A DNA stretch of 64,000 bases from Polydactylus sextarius (Eukaryota > Chordata > Actinopteri > Polynemidae), in contig CM028921.1 of NCBI GenBank assembly GCA_016801845.1, positions 14,573,275 through 14,637,274 on the forward strand, written 5' to 3'. Both the position numbers and the translations under genes were made by a program. Positions 23,042-36,756 of this stretch are shown here, in pieces. The first letter of the stretch is position 1. Each line of letters opens with the position of its first letter. The notes under the pieces are model-generated. The model worked only from the letters and a program-made list of their open reading frames with translations. It was not told the origin of the DNA and made no database searches.

Positions 23042-25030
23042 GAGTTTTCAATTAAGGTCAACTTGGATAGTTGATCATTTCAGGTTCAGCTTCTTCCTCA
23101 TCTTACTTTATTGTAATCTGATTGGATCTGCAACCACTGCTTCTGGCTCATGATTTTAAAGATCAAACAAATAGTACAGTAATCGAAAGCAGCAGGGTTT
23201 TAAACATGTAGTTATGTTGACAGTTGTGTGATAACTAGAATCTTAATGCCATAAACTCTAGGATTCTTCATGTCACAATAGGAAAAACTTTTTGGCTTTG
23301 AAGAGGCACTAATAGTCTCTGGTTGGAGCCAACGTAATGCTAAAAATGCTAATATTATGCTGTAGGATCTTCACAAGGTGTACCCACAGACAAGTAGATG
23401 AATTATTAACACTTGAGTTTCATTATGAATATGTCATCACACTGCAGTATAGTTATGATTTCACAGGTGGATGACAAGCTTGGCTTTTCCACATCTCTTG
23501 ATTGTGGCTCCACCCACAGGTCCAGTGAATTGGAGATGCTTTGAATATTGAAGTCAAAGCCATTGCTGTAATTAGGCTCATCTCGCTGCATCAGCTTTTA
23601 CCTTGAGCAAGGCCAAACTCTGAAGTCACCTTTTTAATCATTGATCAAAACTTTCACCCCGAACAGATTCATATAATGACGTTCTAGTTACAGGACCATA
23701 CCTTACACTAATTGTTCAGCTTCTTGGTTTTGCAGAGAGAAGTAGGAGACTGAGGGTCACATTTCATGTTTCATGGACACCATGTTTGTTCTGAACCAAT
23801 TATCAGACCACCAAATGGGTAATATTAACTTGCACAAAGAAACCTTTAATGAACAGCTCTGCAGTTAGAAACTCATCCCTTGTACTGTTATGCACTATCT
23901 CATCTAGTCTGTGAATGCCTCGGGATCCACCAGAAGGAGCTGTATGTTCCACATACAACAAAAATACAGTGTCTCTCTTTTAAAAGAACCACAACCAATA
24001 CACTCCCACCCTCCCTCCTTCCCACCCAAACCCATGCACACACATCCACGCACACACACATCCATTAAATATTCAAGAATAACAATAAATAAGGCAGTTT
24101 ATGTACAAAGCATAACATAAAGTGACTTGTCACAAATATAAAGGGTCTGAGGCATGCTAATCTTATGTCCACTGGCCTAATGACAGTCATTGATTATCTT
24201 GATAATCTATCAGGATGTACACTCCAAAACCAAGAAAAAAACACACAACCAAGCAAACAAACAAAAACAAAACAGATATATGAGGCTTCAAACTTTGGCT
24301 GTGAGCTTCTGGTCGGTCCAGCATCCAGGGCATCTGAAAATGCTCCCACTCTTCACATTCCTGACCACTGACCCGTGAGTCAATCGCATCTGTCAATTGT
24401 AATGTTTCTTCTTTACACACATATATACATACATAAGGTATTTGGCCAAGAAAGAACATTAAACTTATAGTGGTTCAAAAAATAAAAACTATAGTAGCTC
24501 AGAGAAAGAGTGCATTTCCTCTGCACCCCCATGTGTTTTTAATTTTCCAACTCAATTCCACAACTCATTCTCATTCACTACAAATACCTTTACTTGTAAA
24601 TGAAGTCCATTCACATTCCACTTCCACATAAAAAGAGTGAGTTATCTTTGGTCCCGTCATTTGAAGCAAACCTTTTAGCACCAACATTGGTTGTCCATTA
24701 TTTATCACTTCACTTTTTGATTGAAGGTCCAGTTATGAGAATTTTTAAGCTTAAAATCAAAGTGAAACATAAAAATAAACTGCTATAGTGCACTTGACTC
24801 TGCATAGAGGAAGAGCAACTGCAGAACGAGCTAAAAGTCCATGGCGCCATAAACCTGACCCATATGCTCTAGTACACCCCCTTCATTGAGGGGGAGGTCC
24901 TGTTTTCCTTCCCTCTGGCTTTTTCAGTGCAGTTTTATGTCAGATCAGCAAGACTAAACATGTTCTACACATATGTAAAATACATTACCTATTCAATGGA
25001 AAGAAAGGACATACAATTATATATTATACA
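23042..25030. other. no gene or element recognised
   Basis: AT-rich sequence with a CA-rich patch at 24030-24065. Overlapping frames on both strands near 24165-24460 show no motif. Confidence 0.45.
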
Positions 25031-25034
25031 AATA

Positions 25035-25280
25035 TATTCTGGATGGTCTGGTGGCTAAGATAGTGGACTTGGGTCTGGAAAGTTCGAATCCACGAACCTG
25101 GGACTTTCTTGGAATGATCTTGGTACCCCTGAGCAAGGTACTGTCCCCACACATCCTCCCCGGGTGCTGTCCAGGCTGCCCCTTGCTCACTTAGGTGGTG
25201 GGTTAAATGCAGAGGTTAATTTCGTTATGTGCATGGCGTGCTGTGTGCTCAATTACCTATAGTAATCACTTTCACAAAAA
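25035..25280 (+). repeat. tRNA-derived SINE
   Basis: It has an A-box-like tggtctggtggctaagat and a B-box-like aagttcgaatcc, followed by the conserved body gagcaaggtactgtccccac…gggttaaatgcagagg and a tail ending tcactttcacaaa. This is a known type of fish SINE. The same family occurs in opposite orientation at 60203-60331. It does not fold as a functional tRNA. Confidence 0.8.
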
Positions 25281-25489
25281 CAACCACAAAGGCACGCACT
25301 CAACCTAGTTTGTGAGAGATTGATCCATCTGAGATGAAGCACAACTCATCGCTGCTTCACCTTGTGTGTGTCCTCTGAGCAAGAAATGTGCAAGCCAAGA
25401 TGTTTATAGTTGTACAGATAGTAGTTGCAGATTATAGTTGAATCTTCAGATGAACTGTCACATAGTGCCACCATTCTCTTGTGTAATTA

Positions 25490-25545
25490 GGATAAGATAA
25501 GCCTTTAATCTTCCCCGCTGTGGAGAAATTCACAATTGACAAAAT
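25490..25545 (-). repeat. LINE 3' tail
   Basis: gataagataagcctttaat…ctgtggagaaatt, read on the minus strand, is the typical 'gggaaattt…ttatcttatc' tail of fish L2-type LINEs. Only the tail is present. Confidence 0.5.
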
Positions 25546-26049
25546 AAATAAATTATTCTGATCACCTTATTGATTATTAATGAAACAATTTTTTGAGAAT
25601 GAATTTGAGCGGTAATCCAGTGATGATGCTCAGTACAGGTTCATCAATTTTATTCACCGACATGACTTGTTGCAGAGCTGCATTTGGCTGCAGTGATTTC
25701 TTCTAATTACTGACTGACTGGCATGTAAACAGGACACATTATCCCTTCATCTGATTTACAACTCGTCTAAATACAACCATGGGAATTGCCCATTGGATTG
25801 ATTTAATTGGAAATGAAAAAAACCTAGCTCATGCAGCTGATGAGTCTCAGTTCTAATCGCTAATTCAAGGTAAATCCATCATATGAAGGAACATCTGCCT
25901 CCAGGGATATCCACTCTACAGATCAGGATCTCTGTAGTTGGCTTTAATGTTGATTGATGAATTTAGACAAGAAGACTTCACATCCCAGTAAAGCTATGAA
26001 GTCCAACCCATGAGCTAAGAAAGACCAGAACAATGAAACAAATGGTAAA

Positions 26050-26210
26050 TGGATGTTATTTATATCAAATTCCAAGTTTATCATATAGTGCCAAACATTC
26101 ATCTCAAGGCACTTTCCATTATATGAAAAATCCAACAGTTCCAACAGTGAACAGTACTTTGTGATAATGGAGAAAAAACTCAGTTATAACTGGAAGAAAC
26201 AACTACACAC
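26050..26210 (-). repeat. LINE 3' end, same family as 54759-55212
   Basis: The segment …atagtgccaa…tctcaaggcacttt…gagaaaaaactcagttataactggaagaaac is the reverse complement of the 'cctgttaaaagagagttttt…aaagagccttg…ggcactata' 3' end seen in plus orientation at 54.8-55.2 kb. Confidence 0.65.
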
Positions 26211-26330
26211 TGCTGCGTTATTTTTGTGACAGTTTTTTTTTGACTGTGTCATTTACTTCGCTTCTTCGATTGTATTTACATAAACTATTTACTGATGTGC
26301 TTCTGTTTCATGTTTCCTTTTTTTGTATCA

Positions 26331-26331
26331 A

Positions 26332-26383
<52 letters not shown>

Positions 26384-26402
26384 ATATAGCGAGAGAGAGA
26401 GA
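26331..26402. repeat. (TA)n(TG)n(GA)n compound microsatellite
   Basis: A short AT alternation passes into about 19 TG units, then gtatgta and a GA run. Confidence 0.95.
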
Positions 26403-27239
26403 TGTACATAGACACATAAACGCAGTCGGAGAAATACAGATTAATACAGAAAACCAGAGTGTGTACATCTCTCACACACATCTGAATTGTTGGGCTACTG
26501 CAAAAGGTAGGAATGATTTCCTGGCCCTTTAAGATAATGGTCTATGTCTAGAGTGTGACTTGAGATGATTTATTATGCCTAAGTCTAAACAAAATGTCAC
26601 TTAGACAAGTTTAATAGTTTTCTAAGATGGCATGGCAGCCACCTTCAGTGAACTAATATCTAGGATTCTGGACCCGTCACAAATTGGTAAGTGATGAGTT
26701 GCATAGTTGTTTAGTCACATTATTGAATATTGCTGAGTCATTTCAGCAAAATAGTGAATCCATAAAGCTAGCACTTAACAAAGAATGGAAATGCTCCACA
26801 AGTTGTGGCTGTTAAATGTGACTGTTTGCAGTCTTTTCAGTCAATATTTCAGCCACTTTAAGAATCCATGATGTAGCTTAATTCAACTGCCCACAAGACA
26901 ATGAATGTTTTGGTAAGATGGTAGAATAACGGATGTTTATAAAGATTAGTAACGCTTAGTTAATGATGAACCAATTAAAAACCACACATTTACAGACATT
27001 TGTAAATGATTAGGATCAATGATTAGTCACAAAGACATTTTCAAATAATTGCCCAAGTCAGTTATTTCTCTTAAGTTACATAATTTACGCACAGTGTTAT
27101 TACTATGCCAACAGTCATCTTTTGTTCCATCATTTTTGAGTGAAATTATCAATAAATGTGATATGTTGCATGTTTGGTTAAGGTTTTTGTTAGTTGCTTT
27201 GCTGTTAGGAAGGTGTCAATATATAATAAAATACGTTTT

Positions 27240-27338
27240 TAGTAATTAAGTAAAATGAACAATTCCCGTGGCACAACTGATCATCTCTCACGGCACACTG
27301 ATGTGCCACAGCACAGTGGTTGGGAATCACTGGCCTTG
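27240..27338 (-). repeat. hAT-like element end
   Basis: On the minus strand it starts cagtgattcccaaccactgt and continues gctgtggcacatcagtgtgc. I remember this as the terminus of a common fish hAT-type element. The left limit is uncertain and may reach about 27050. Confidence 0.5.
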
Positions 27339-27339
27339 T

Positions 27340-29960
27340 ATATAAAAGTATACCAGTGTGTGAGCCTACGTTTGGCCGGAGAGGACCATTAATAAGGAAG
27401 ATGAATGACTTTTTGCAAATTAATAAAGTCTAAGATTTTAAAATATTAGCGTAGGTTTATTTAAGATGTCACGACTGTTCGGTAACTTTATGTGGTAGAC
27501 TAACCAAACTGTTGTGGTAACTGACGGTTTTCGATGACGCCTCTGGTCCCGGGGGAAAGTAGGTCACATGCGATTTCACGGCATGTGAAGCCAGCTCATG
27601 TCATAAACATCGGCATGTTTAGTATCCTCAGAAACATCAGACTCTCAGCAAAAAAAAAAAGCTCATATAAACCACCAAACATCAGAACAGAGATTACTCT
27701 CAAATCATGAATTTATCACACTTTTTTGTTTGTTTGTTTTAAGAATTTGAGTTGAAACACATTTTACATGGTTACCTTATTTTTTTTTTTTTATTTTTTA
27801 TTTTTTTGTTTTCTCACCACCTCATCCTGTGGTGTGGTGTAGTGCTCTGGACTCCTCCCACAGTCCACAAACATGCATGATTTCGAGAGAGACTCTTCAT
27901 ATTTATGATTATTTCAGTATATTTTGTGTGCTGTTGCGCAGCATTGTGTGGTGGGTTGGCTGTGTTTTCTATTCTCTTTGGTCTCTTGTTTGTGTTTGTA
28001 TATTTTATCATTATTATTCTCTTGAGTCGATGAAGCTCTTTATCTTTCATTGACACCTTCACCTCCACCCACAGACAAAGTTGCTGTGTTTTTCATAAAG
28101 TTACACTGTCAAGACATGAAGGGGACGGGCTTAAAGAGACAGCCAATGAGGCACGATGAAGTGAAGTGTGTTGAACAAAATTCCATTTTATAGATGCCGA
28201 AAAATAACTGGTGGGTTGCATTAAACATCAGAGGGATGAGAGCAGCAGAGGATCAGTGGAGACATTCAGCTTTAATGCAGCAGCGGAACAGTTTGATACA
28301 ACAGACTTATGAGGATGCAACAGAAATGCCCACTGGTCTTCAATCGGGAGGAAAATAGTGCACTGAAGATTAGAAAGATTACATGGGATTTAAGACACTG
28401 TAATAAAACTTTCCTGATAACAAATTCTAGTAACATCGACCTCTAGTGGCCATAGTAGAGAGTTTGTTGTCTTTGTCAAACCAAAAGTCAGCTTTGTGTT
28501 CTTTAATCAGATTAACCTTAACCACATGCATTATTATGTGGTCTAACTGCTCCTATAAATTGTTGTCAGACAGCACCACCTAGGTTTGAGAGATCCATGT
28601 ATTAGCTGAAAAGACAGCACTCTTTAACTCTTATTCCCTTATTCGAGTCATTCTCTAGTTTGCGCCGCTATAGTTTCAAAATTGGGCCGGCGATAATTGT
28701 CCTCCACACATTATGGCACGTGGTAGGTTTGATGCTAATGCTAATTCTGATGCTAATGCTAACATGCTGCAGCACATGTTAAACACTGCTCTTCACCACT
28801 TGCCACTACAGGACATGTGCTCTTTCACTGTTAATCGTGTTTAATCTCGATTAATGAATTATTATTATAACATTATTATACGGTGACAACTACTTTTAAT
28901 ATCTGGATGATCACTTAGATGATGATAATATCTTTTAATAATATCTTTTAATCTTTGAAATTTGGGTCATGTAAACAGTACATTCACAATTGTTCGTGTC
29001 TATGATGCAGGAAAATTTGAAGGTTAAGATGCATTATACATCCCCCTGAGTAAGGAGTAGGGTAAACCGTGGCCCCTGCTGTCTGACCTTTGACCTCCAA
29101 AGCTATGCTCTAGAGAATTTGACTACATCAAATGTAAAAAAGAATAAATAAAGAAAAGACAGCAGCACTTCTTACTATTTGCTCATCTGTCATCATTCCT
29201 TTGCCACCCCTCCCACACCCTTCCGCCTCATAAACAGACCTTTCTTTCAAAGCACACCAAATCCACAGTTAACTGGCATAATTAGCTAAATAGATCCTTG
29301 TTAGGCCACAAAGGTAATGTGTTCCAAGACGAGGATTTCATTAACATGTCAGGCTGTTGCAGTGATGGCAGTTGTGCAACATTGAAGGTTGGCATTTGTC
29401 TGCCACAGCTGCTGCAGAAACAAAACCACAGGTGCTTTGCTCGCTCAGTACTGAGGGTTGGTTCTTTCATTAGCTCACAGCAGAGATCGGCATAATGAGG
29501 TTTCAGGCTGTGTGTGTAAAAATACAAAATAATAAAACTCAAACTTCATCACATCATATTATGTTCCCTTTCTGTGATGTATTTGGTTTTAAAAAATGCA
29601 ACTGTAGCTGCAGGTTATGAAAAACAAACCTCATTAAACTGGATGTTTAGAAGAAAAAAAGTGTAATTACACAAGGATCAAGTTAGTGTTTCTGAGTCGT
29701 GATTAATTAAGAATTTCACACTTGTTCACAGTCTGACAACAGAAAAACTAATGAAACTGAGAATAATTATGATCAATTCAGTTGCAGTGAAACTCAGTAA
29801 ACAAAACATCAATTTGTCAGGGTCATCACCAGTTCACACAGAACTCATGAATAGTTGTTCCAAACTGTTATATTGAAAAGAGGGGTGATTTATTCTGTTG
29901 ATGTATAGGTTCGTATGCTGAGCGTAGTCATGAGCTTTTTCCTCTGCAGGGTATCTTATC
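27340..29960. other. no gene recognised
   Basis: It holds a short inverted repeat (tcacatgc…gcatgtga, 27562-27586), a poly-T/TTTTA stretch (27781-27815) and GCTAAT repeats at 28730-28765. No coding signal is convincing. Confidence 0.45.
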
Positions 29961-29964
29961 TCAT

Positions 29965-30150
29965 TAAGATTCCTCCTACGGGAGGGTTTCAAGGAACTTC
30001 CAACTGGTAGAAAACCTCGGGGTACACTCAGAACACACTGAAAAGATGAAATGTTTAGTCTAATCAGGGAATGCTTCAGGATTCTCCAAGAGAAACACCT
30101 ACGTCTTTACATGGGAAAACTGAAAAGATATGATGCAGCGGAACTAGAAG
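29965..30150 (+). repeat. RTE-like LINE C-terminal fragment
   Basis: ttccaactggtagaaaacctcggggtacactcagaacacactg… aligns with the 22.0 kb fragment (aactggtaggagacctcagagtcgacccagaacacacc…). The family is the same and the orientation is the same. It is decayed. Confidence 0.6.
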
Positions 30151-30711
30151 GTCTCTGACACATCCCAGTAGATGTCATTCACGTCATAACCCATGAAAAC
30201 CTGGTGGCGGCACCTATCACAAACCTTTGCTCTCACAGCAAACTCTGCCCTGATTGGCTGAATGCTTCACTTACACTAATCGCACAACATTATGTTTTTA
30301 TTCTAAGGTATTCAGATCAATTGGCTCCTGGGAGATGTGATTTATCTAAAGAGGTCTAGCAAACTCTCTACTGTCTGTTCACAGACAACAGGTCCACAGC
30401 ACTAGATGAAGGCCCAGCCTCCAAACACCCAAAGCTATGGGAAACAGAACAGCGTCACAGGCCAAATAAAGATAAAGTAGGCATGACTTTTAGCATTCCA
30501 GGCCTATACTTAAGTTACTCCACAGTTTTTGATGGGACAAAGAATATTACACATACAAATGTATGCATAGATACAAAATACACATTCTTGCATACCCTCA
30601 CTCAGTGTCATACACATAACGTCATGCTTAAAAAGGTTCTGGTACTGGTGGTGCTGTGTATACCTTAGAAGTTACTCCCTATGTTTTTACTGGGCTTCAG
30701 ATTTCTGTAAC

Positions 30712-31028
30712 ACATGCACACTAATTCTGTGTGCATGTTATGTTATGGTAAACCTTTAATGTTGCAAGCAATTTTATATTTATTACGTAACATCATGCAC
30801 ATTGAGTTTGTAATCCCTCAATTTTTTTACAGCAGTATAATATTTTTGACGTATGACGTGTTTAGGTTTACAGGCTGTCATCATGTATAACGATGGTAAT
30901 GGCTGATGGAGCGTCCTGTATTCATGTCACTTTGTTCAATGTTTGTTCACACTCAATATATTCCTAAACTATCAAACGAACCTATTCCTTTAGATACACA
31001 CGTGCACACAGAGTTAGTGTGCACGTGT
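30712..31028. repeat. pair of mirror hairpins bounding a ~317-bp block
   Basis: Hairpin 1 has a 10-bp stem (30712-30721 / 30729-30738) with a 7-nt loop. Hairpin 2 has a 12-bp stem (30998-31009 / 31017-31028) with a 7-nt loop. Stem and loop of one are near the reverse complement of the other (loops taattct and agagtta). They could be subterminal structures of a small inverted-repeat element. No coding frame lies between. Confidence 0.6.
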
Positions 31029-31029
31029 T

Positions 31030-32105
31030 ACACATGGTTAGTATCTTGGTTAGTGTGATGACTTTTTGTTCTAGGGTCCAATCAGTGTTACCCTAAAATG
31101 GTTTTGTTCTTTACAGTGGTACTTTATACTTTCATACTTGAAGTATTTGTTAAAACCTATACTTTTTGCTTTAATTTCAAAATTTCACTCAATATTTCAA
31201 CTTTTTCCAGAGTATTTGTAAACACATGAATCTATACTTCTACTTGAGTGAAGAATGCGAGTACTTTTGACACCTCTGGCATGTCTACTCACAGTATCTG
31301 GCCTTGTTTCCACTCCTGCTTTAGAAATTTTTCTGACAACTCTTTCTCAGTGGAGTTTCATTAACTTTTTTATTTTTAAGCAGATTCTGTTTCTGTGTTA
31401 TGGTTGGTATAGTTTTCTGTCTCTCAGGGACCTAATCTTCTCATATTGACCTAGTGGTGTGATCACTTACTGCCTGACTGTACCTTGGACCTCCTGTTAG
31501 ATAAAAAACAGCTTGATTTGACTTAAAATTAATAATAATAGTGTGACACTCTAAAGTAACAGTAGGACAAAACAGTTGTGCTTGGCTCTAGCTGTGAATT
31601 TAGACTGACCGGACACTTTTTGATGGAATTATGTTTTTAATGAAAGAGAATGGAAAAACTGGACAACATGTACATACTACTGCAGGATCTGAGTCTGATG
31701 GAAATCTTGTGATGGTTTGGGAGATGCTTCTGTTGAAGCAATCTGAAGGTTGTCTTCATCTTAGAGTCTCAGGGTGTCTTTCTCTTGTTGGGTAACAAAT
31801 CCTAACAATCCCTAAAATCACATCCCCTTATTTTATGTCATAACAAGAACATCTTCTTCTGGAAACACTGATTCTAAGTGAGTTCAACACTCAAATGGAC
31901 TCAAATCCTTTAAAACAAACTCTTAACTAGATTTATTCTGGTTTACTCAGTGATGACAGTGACATGTGGTGACATGTTCTCAACTTTCAGGGTTTTGCAT
32001 CTACAAAAACATGGAGAGAGTGACAGAAGATCATTGTCATCATTCTATCAGCATCCAGTTTAATCACACCATGTAAAGCTTGCATCCATGATACAAGGAA
32101 AATGT
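31030..32105. other. no gene or element recognised
   Basis: AT-rich sequence without recognisable family blocks. Confidence 0.45.
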
Positions 32106-32109
32106 GGAC

Positions 32110-32325
32110 AGATCTGGGTCAGTGATTTGATCCCTGCCTACCTAAGACCAAAGTGTCCTTGGGCAAGATACAAAAACCCAAATTTGCTTCACTGGCTGTT
32201 CCATGCAATTGAATGATGTGAATGTGATAGAAAAGTCCAATAGAATATAAAGGCATTATGTAAATGAGTGAATGTGATCTGCAGTGTTAAGTACTTTGAG
32301 AACACTGGAAAAGAGGCAGTTGTGT
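32110..32325 (+). repeat. SINE-like element
   Basis: A B-box-like gtgatttgatccctg is followed by ccaaagtgtccttgggcaag, gctgttccatgcaattgaatgatgtgaatg-type sequence and agtgttaagtactttgag. This order matches, from memory, a fish tRNA-related SINE ending in a LINE-like 'gcgctatataaat' body. It is diverged. Confidence 0.6.
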
Positions 32326-32969
32326 TGTAACAGACCTGTTTTTTTTATTTTTAATTCTAACTAAGTTAAAGTTAGCTAAAGTTAGCTAAGCTCAAATTTG
32401 CAGATGTTTTCAATATGATTTTCCAGTAGCATTACTGATTGTAAGACCTACAGGATGTGATATTTTTGGCTGTAGATGGACTTTAGTCCTTAGTAGTTTC
32501 TGGTTGCCTGAAATCTTGATCAGCCATTGCAGATATAATTATTATTATGCTTGATAATTAGCTCCTCAGGTATCTGTGGAATGGAAAAACCGAATCATTG
32601 GTTGTTTGCATTTTGTCTCCAGTGAATAGGTCTGCTTTTGTCATGCTTGAGGTAGAAGCACAGCACTCAAACTTTAGTGCTGCTGTGTTGAGAGGGTGAT
32701 CCAAAACGTTTGACTGGACAAACACTGTCCCTTAGCATTGCTAATGCTCAGCATAACACTTGTCCAAAGTATGTACTAAACTTGTGAAACCTTTGTAATT
32801 GCATTCTTTCATTTTGTGCTTTTCGAAGATTGATAGGTATTGAACTGTGCAGTAAAGTGTGTCTTTAAGCACTGATTGAGGAAATCTTAATGCCACTGAT
32901 GCTCCTCTACTCCTTCTGCCAACTTTACTGTGTGTTTCACTACAAGATTACATATACGGGTCATTTGGA

Positions 32970-33040
32970 CAACACAACACATAAGACGCAACACAACACA
33001 ACACAACACATAAAAGTTTTGTTGTGTTGCAACACAACAA
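32970..33040. repeat. AACAC repeat with inverted partner
   Basis: Several acaac/acaca units are followed by gttttgttgtgttgcaacacaac, so the repeat can fold back on itself. Confidence 0.7.
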
Positions 33041-33044
33041 AGCA

Positions 33045-35950
33045 GAAAATGGCAGAATACTACTACTAATAATTTTGTTTCAATTCATTTGGTTTTGCTT
33101 TTGGAAAATGGTTGCTCCATAACCTCTCTTTAAATGAATGTTAATTTGCTACACTAGGAGTTATTCATATTGTATAGTTATATTTTTAAGTATCTGTTTA
33201 AAAAATACACACAAATACTACAAATTATTATTGGTTTGCCAAATATGAAAGAGTGTTAAATGGCATTATGTTCAAATGTATGAGTGAAAATAAATTTGTT
33301 ATTTTTAGTTGGATATTGAATGTGAAAAGAAGAAAACGCTTGTTACGGTCATAACACTGCACTGTTACAACTGTATGTGTGTGAATCCTCCAATCCAGGA
33401 ATTATTATATATTAATATTACAGCTGAAGTTGGATTTGTACAAAGAACAAATGTGTGTGTTTTTTTTTCTGTTGGTTTTGCAGCCTTTGTTTGAGATGTT
33501 CAAGTTTTCCATTATTGCAAATCTGATCAAATTAATAGAGAGTACTGAACTAATTTGCATCAAACTTAGTGGAGTGATGCAGAATGGGATGGAGACAAAA
33601 TTTTGATGGGAATCTGAGCCAATAAAAATGTGGTTGTGATTTTTTGATGTGGGTGTTTTTGAACCTTTTCCAAAGAATTAATGTTTCAGATAAAAGTCTG
33701 GATCTTAAAAACCAGGCATTGGTGGGTGGTCTAGTTTTGAACTTGATCCCTTTAAACCTGTTTGATGTCATTCAGACCAGTCTTGCATTAAGTTGCATCA
33801 TGTGTTTTGCTTAACCTTTTTGTTGACTTCACAGAAATATATAATGTTTCCTGTTTAAGAATGTGCAAGAGAATCTAACTTTTCCTTGGTACCAAATGCA
33901 GCTTTAGTCTGTTAAAACCTCCAAGGCACAGAGATGCTGTGAAATTCTTTCAGGGTCAGGAGTTCAGGAGGATTCGGGAGTTTTTAAAAGGCAGCCTGAC
34001 CCTTCTCTTACTCAGTGTCAGGGAAAAAGCTGCCACACAACAAGAAAGGTTTGTCAGCCCCTTACTTTTAGTTCTGTAAACTTGTTTGTCCAGCTAACAA
34101 CTGACAAAACCGAAGTGTTCCATAATATTGACAAATCATTGTAGGTGTAGTTTCTTTATCCCACATTACACAGATAATTCATGAGGCTATCCTTCCCCTT
34201 GTGTGATATTAATCACAATCTTTATTACAGAAAACTGAACCCTGATCTGCCAGTAATTATGTAGTTACATGAACAAAGACATACTGTCCGATCACCACTC
34301 TTTGTAGCCTGTGGGCTATTTGCTTGGACTATAGGGGGCGTAGTTTGTCCTGCAGCACAATAAAGACTGGAGGATGTACTGTGTTAGAAAGCTAGAATTA
34401 GCTGAAGTAGCTAGAAGTAGCTGAATTAAATAGCCAAAAACTAGAGGATAAATAACTGAAATGACCAAATTTGTTCAATTTAGTAGCAAAAACTCTCGAT
34501 ACATGATTTAAATACTGAATTAGATGGCTAATATTGAGGGACACTGGGAATAAATGTGGTGGATAAATGAAATAGTATAGTAACCTAATGTAGTTTGAGG
34601 TAGAAGATAAATGAGTGAAATAATTTTAGTCATTTTATTAAATCGTGATGCTTTAACAAGACAAAAACAGTGTCGATAGTTTTAGCTGTTTAATCTAACC
34701 ACAAATTATTTTATTAGCCTTTTAGCTAACTAAAGGATAAGCAGCTAGAACAGCTTAAACTGTGTGATTAGTGTTTGAAATTAGCTAAACTCTTAAATTA
34801 ATTATCTTTGCAGTTGTGAAGATACACTATTTAGCTACATGAAAAAGTCCAGTCTGTTCACTATCCACCTTTATCCACAAAAACTCAAGAGCAGCAGATT
34901 TCAGCCTATTTCAAGGTGAGAATGAAAACAGCATTTGCTGTGAATTGTCTGTTTGCTTCCACATGTTTCTTTCTTTGAGGCGAGGCCCCTTCAAAATAAA
35001 AAACTGATAATGACTGGACATAGATAAGAAAACACCTTCTGTTGTGGAAACACAAACAAACCTGGCATTTTCATGAAAAGTTTTAAATTAAGAGGCGAGT
35101 GAGAATATTTAGTGCTAAGGACTGCTGACGTTGAGGTGGACTTCACCGTGCTGTAATTAATTTCCTGTGAGGTAGGAGGAGGACTGTAGGGCTGTGTGTG
35201 TGTGTTGTGGTGCTGGTGGGGCAATAACATGGCTCAGTCAGTCAGAGCTGATAACTTCCTGTATGACATTAGCTCTGGGGTTGGTCATAATGGCGGGATG
35301 ACCAGAAAATAAACACACAACAGGCCTGACAGACGACAGCTGATGGTGATAAGCTAAGTAATTTACTGAACTCCTACAGTCAGCGTCTGGACACTCTGCC
35401 TGCAGGTTGTTTTATTTATTTTTATTTTTATTTCATTTTATCTCCTGGCGGTGCTGGCTGTCTCTAACTGGGTTAATTAACAAACACAGATAAGGAGGGG
35501 AACGGGGTCGAGCTAACACCTGCTATTGGAAAAAAAAGCCACTGCTATCAGCCAGCATGTGAGTGGCAGCCTCAGTGCCAGCAGAGTATGTAGAGATAAG
35601 ACGAGTTGACACACAGAGCAGTCCATAAAACACAAGGATCAAGAGCAAATTAACCCCCTCAGGTCTCAGAGCAATAAAGAGCATGAAGCAGACGACCTGG
35701 CAGCACAACAGCAAAGGATTCTGGTCTCTGATGTAGATATTCCAACCTCGGCACTCAGATATTAAGATGAAAAAATAATTCAGAAAGACACACTTCAGCA
35801 TGTAACCTCACTTCATAAATTCTTTAAAAGTCTTTAAAATGTACTAAAACTATGGGTTTGCATGGCTGTACAACATGTGAAATAAGTGAGATTTTGATTT
35901 TTACATTTCCAGTTAATCAACTCATCCATACGGTCATTTTTTATGACTGT
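33045..35950. other. no gene or element recognised
   Basis: AT-rich sequence. 'Tagctgaa/tagctaga' units recur around 34390-34450. The frames on either strand are short and unconvincing. Confidence 0.45.
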
Positions 35951-35954
35951 ATAT

Positions 35955-36050
35955 TATAAATAAATAAACTTTATTTCTATAGCACCTTTACAAACTGCTG
36001 GTACACAACTACACAAATAAAACTATTATAAAATTGTAAAAATGAAACAA
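35955..36050 (-). repeat. LINE/SINE 3' tail
   Basis: aaataaactttatttctatagcacctttacaaactgct is the reverse of a '…aaggtgctatataaat' tail. Only this tail is present. Confidence 0.45.
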
Positions 36051-36756
36051 CATGGTAAATAGTTAAGAGTCATTGGGAATTTAAGCTTATAGAAGAGACT
36101 TACAACTTAAACTCACACGCTAGTGGAGCAACAGTTGAAGGCAATTTGGGTTCAGTAGTCTTTACACAGCCCGAATAAACAGACAGCATAAAATATTTAT
36201 GTATAGTACATGTCACCTTTGCTAAAGCCACTAACACAACATTAGACTGTGACAAACCCCGGCTTCTGGACTTTGTTTTTCATTTGTGATTTGAAGCACA
36301 CAGTGTCCTTTCTGCCAAAAAATAAAAAATAAAAAAATACCTGAGTCATTTATTTTTTGATACTCTTTCCAAGTCTTTCTGAGCATAGAAGCATTGACAT
36401 TTTTTTTTCCCTAATTTATTTCAAACCAGACCAGAATAACATACTCACATACAACAGTCACACAATCAGTACAGCCAACAAAAACAAGAAGCAATGAACA
36501 TAACATAACAATGAACACAACAATAACTATAAACAAGTCAAAACAATACCTAGTTTGAAATGGGGGTGAATGAAGCATCCCCCAGTTTACATACACATAC
36601 TACACAAAACACCATCAAGACACACATAGCATAATACATAACACAACTCCCCCAACAATCCTCTCAACATCTATCCTACAGTTAACCTGCCCCTCACCCC
36701 TACTGTACAGGTCAAACATTTGTTGCTTAAATTTTCTTTTAATCGCACTTAAATTT

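Noticed and set aside
25041..25100. Possible tRNA gene (A- and B-box-like motifs)
   Set aside because: It is continuous with a SINE body and tail, and a second diverged copy exists at 60.2-60.3 kb. No proper acceptor stem is seen.
32970..33030. CRISPR-like repeat array (acaac units)
   Set aside because: Units are five bases without spacers. This is a simple repeat in a eukaryotic context.
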